64,000 nucleotides of DNA from Sipunculus nudus (Eukaryota; Annelida; Sipuncula; Golfingiida; Sipunculidae), in contig CM049312.1 of assembly GCA_026874595.1 (NCBI GenBank), positions 31,749,456-31,813,455 of the forward strand, in the 5' to 3' direction. The position numbers and the translations under genes are program-made. Positions 61,604-64,000 of this stretch are shown piece after piece (position 1 is the first letter of the stretch; the number at the start of each line of letters is the position of its first letter). The notes under the pieces were generated by a model. That model worked only from the letters and a program-made list of their open reading frames with translations, did not search any database and was not told where the DNA came from.

Positions 61604-62849
61604 TTTTCCTATGTGTATGGTTCTGTTTTCATGTTCTACTTTTCTCTCTCTGTATCCACCTGTTCATTTCTCTCTCTCCTTCAGTCTCCCTTTATGTGTA
61701 TGGTTTTGATCTGTTTTGTTCTCACGTTCTGTTTTTCTTTCTTGTTATCTTTCTATCTTTCTCTGTTCTCATGAGTAAATGATGTCTACAAGTGTACATG
61801 TATATCTGGGCCCACTGTATGCACCAGCCCAGCCACCACAGGATGTGATGTTATCTGATATGACATCACTTTACCTGGCAGGATGCCTTATCTTTACTCA
61901 TCAACCACACTGCTTGACACTTGTCTGTCATTTTCCCATGCTGGCAGGCAGTGTATCTCCTCAGCTATAACTGTAACATCCCTACCCCCTCCCCCCAACA
62001 CACACACACTGCCACCAAAAAGTTGTTCCTGTAGATTTAAGTGAAGTTTTTTCTGATTCACAATTCATAGGAAACTTAATCATTGTTGTAAAGATAATGA
62101 TACATATTATGAGCAGGTTAAAACAAACCACAAACCATTATAATACCAATATAATACACCAAAGGAAGAGGGTTACAGGACCTGATTTAGTTACATCCTC
62201 ACTCACTGACCTTATCTTCACCCATGAAAACCATCTCTGATCCAGCCTCTGTATGTTATTTTAGGGTTGGGATCATATCATGATAATGATAATGGTGGTA
62301 TCATTCTATTAGTGTCTGCCACAGGAACTCCAGCACTTGTCATCATATTATAATATCACAACTGACAGTATTTTCTGCCATGTTCCTTGGCTACATATTT
62401 GCAGGCCAATAAGAGGTCTCTGTCAGTCTGTCATTACCTTCATTTGGACATACCAATATCCATTCATTTTTTATATCATAATTATCACTTCTGTATTATA
62501 GGATTTAATGAAGTTCATCAAAATAAATAAAATGTTATCCTTGAAAATAAAAGAACACCATGATGATTCCAATTTTGGTAATAATATCTTTAGGAAGCAG
62601 AATGTTTTCTTGTGTAGCTTCACTTTCTAAACCAAAGTTCAGAATTAATGTGACAAAAAGATTTTCTGTTTTAAAACAATTCAAGATAAACATAACCTTT
62701 TTAACGATAAAAATTAGAGTCTATAGCTGGCATGAAATGACCCCTGTTCTTCTTAGGATAAATGAGAATTTTCAATCCTCTGAGAGACTGGACTTCTCAA
62801 TTCTTCTGGGGAAGAACTAGAATAATTTCATACAACCTCTTGATTCTCA

Positions 62850-63510
62850 CCTTTCCTGGAGAAATTTGGAATATTCCCTGAACAGACTAAATATTCTGTT
62901 TTCTCTTTTATATTAAAACAAATAGAATAGATATTAGATATGGATCACTTCCTGAAGAAAATTGGAATATTCTCTGAACAGACTTAATATTCTGTTTTCT
63001 CTTCTATATTTAAACAAAGAGAATAGATATGGATCACTTCCTGGAGAAAATTGGAATATTCTCTGAACAGACTTAATATTCTGTTTTCTCTTTTATATTA
63101 AAACAAATAGAATAGATATTAGATATGGATCACTTCCTGGAGAAAATTGGAATATTCTCTGAACAGACTTAATATTCTGTTTTCTCTTTTATATTAAAAC
63201 AAATAGAATAGATATTAGATATGGATCACTTCCTGGAGAAAATTGGAATATTCTCTGAACAGACTTAATATTCTGTTTTCTCTTTTATATTAAAACAAAT
63301 AGAATAGATATTAGATATGGATCACTTCCTGGAGAAAATTGGAATATTCTCTGAACAGACTTAATATTCTGTTTTCTCTTTTATATTAAAACAAATAGAA
63401 TAGATATTAGATATGGATCACTTCCTGGAGAAAATTGGAATATTCTCTGAACAGACTTAATATTCTGTTTTCTCTTCTATATTAAAACAAAGAGAATAGA
63501 TGGATCGCTC
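62850..63510. repeat. 96-bp tandem repeat, about seven units
   Basis: The phrase TGGATCACTTCCTGGAG recurs at 62941, 63030, 63126, 63222, 63318 and 63414 with steps of 89, 96, 96, 96 and 96 bp. A diverged phrase follows at 63501. Central units are almost identical, suggesting recent expansion. Confidence 0.92.
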
Positions 63511-64000
63511 ATTCTGAAACTACCCAGACAGATCAAAACAGGAAGCATGTTTGCTCCTGTGGGACAAGACTATTCTAAATCAAGCTATAATAACAAGTAA
63601 ACCATAGGAAATATAAAACCACCATCAGTGTGACATAACATGCATTCATGTAACATTCACAGTGGATGCCCTGACATATATAAACATCCAGGCTGAAAGA
63701 GCTTTAAATCTAATTATCTAGAAAGACACTAATCCCTACAGAGGATAACCAGGTATAAGATGACAGTGTGCAGAACACACAGAGTGACGTAATCCTCTGT
63801 GTGTAGCTTTACATAATGGTTAATTACTAATCAGCCTGGTCTACTTCAGCTGTAATGTGTTAGTATGATTAATCTGCCAGCCCTACTTGAATGCATGGCA
63901 TGTTGTCCAACATCTGATCTTGCAACTTAACCAACAGTATCATATCTGGGACTGTCTTATTAACCTCATCCTATAAGGGAAGGGGATGGAAATGAGTCAG
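63511..64000. other. No feature recognised
   Basis: AT-rich sequence after the 96-bp array, with no open frame of interest. Confidence 0.3.

Larger units (their letters stand above)
58685..62849 (-). other. Upstream FABP intron or 5' region
   Basis: No exon recognised. Contains a (CAT)n tract at about 58759-58783, (TA)n at 58868-58931, ATC-rich sequence at 59300-59660, (TC)n at about 61507-61600 and a TA tract at 61350-61366. Frames across the TC tract are artefacts. Confidence 0.5.

Noticed and set aside
61439-61774. Leu/Ser-rich membrane-like protein
   Set aside because: Translation of a TC microsatellite and its imperfect flanks.

Overview
The window looks like invertebrate animal nuclear DNA. 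It is AT-rich, its genes are split by GT-AG introns, and most of it is intronic or intergenic sequence full of transposable-element remnants, minisatellites and microsatellites. Degenerate blocks built on the AGGTCA/TGACCT word and GTCGT-rich blocks remind me of bivalve mollusc genomes. A lophotrochozoan, probably a bivalve, is my best guess, but no single marker proves it. No rRNA, free-standing tRNA, CRISPR or operon was seen.

The left and centre hold three plus-strand paralogues of a histamine N-methyltransferase (HNMT)-like SAM-dependent methyltransferase, each with four exons and identical splice phases. Copy A (1163-7758) is a pseudogene with at least five disabling changes. Copy C (15928-17677) is compact, intact and free of transposons. 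Copy B (31924-41121) is intact as a reading frame, but its introns are swollen by mobile elements. A and B lie in a segmental duplication (about 1-11980 and about 26843-45550). Insertions shared by both copies predate the duplication: a TRIM in intron 2, a hAT transposon in intron 3 and a 43-bp minisatellite in intron 1. Insertions in one copy only have their empty site preserved in the other: a 339-bp MITE, a 2.2-kb foldback element, an 858-bp element and a 4-kb repeat block, all in B.

The right part (46182-58684 and beyond) is a minus-strand fatty-acid-binding protein (FABP) gene of classical layout. It has two exon-2 versions, both exactly 173 nt and about half identical in protein, but only one visible exon 3 and one visible exon 4. 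Because 173 is not a multiple of three, both versions cannot sit in one mRNA, which suggests mutually exclusive exons. Exon 1 was not found and probably lies beyond the window.

The most unusual mobile element is a tiny LTR retrotransposon (TRIM, about 420-430 bp) whose 150-bp LTRs contain a tRNA-like RNA polymerase III promoter (A and B boxes). It also has a tRNA-Pro-type primer-binding site and a polypurine tract. It occurs in HNMT copies A and B, and as a solo LTR in the FABP gene that would be easy to mistake for a SINE.
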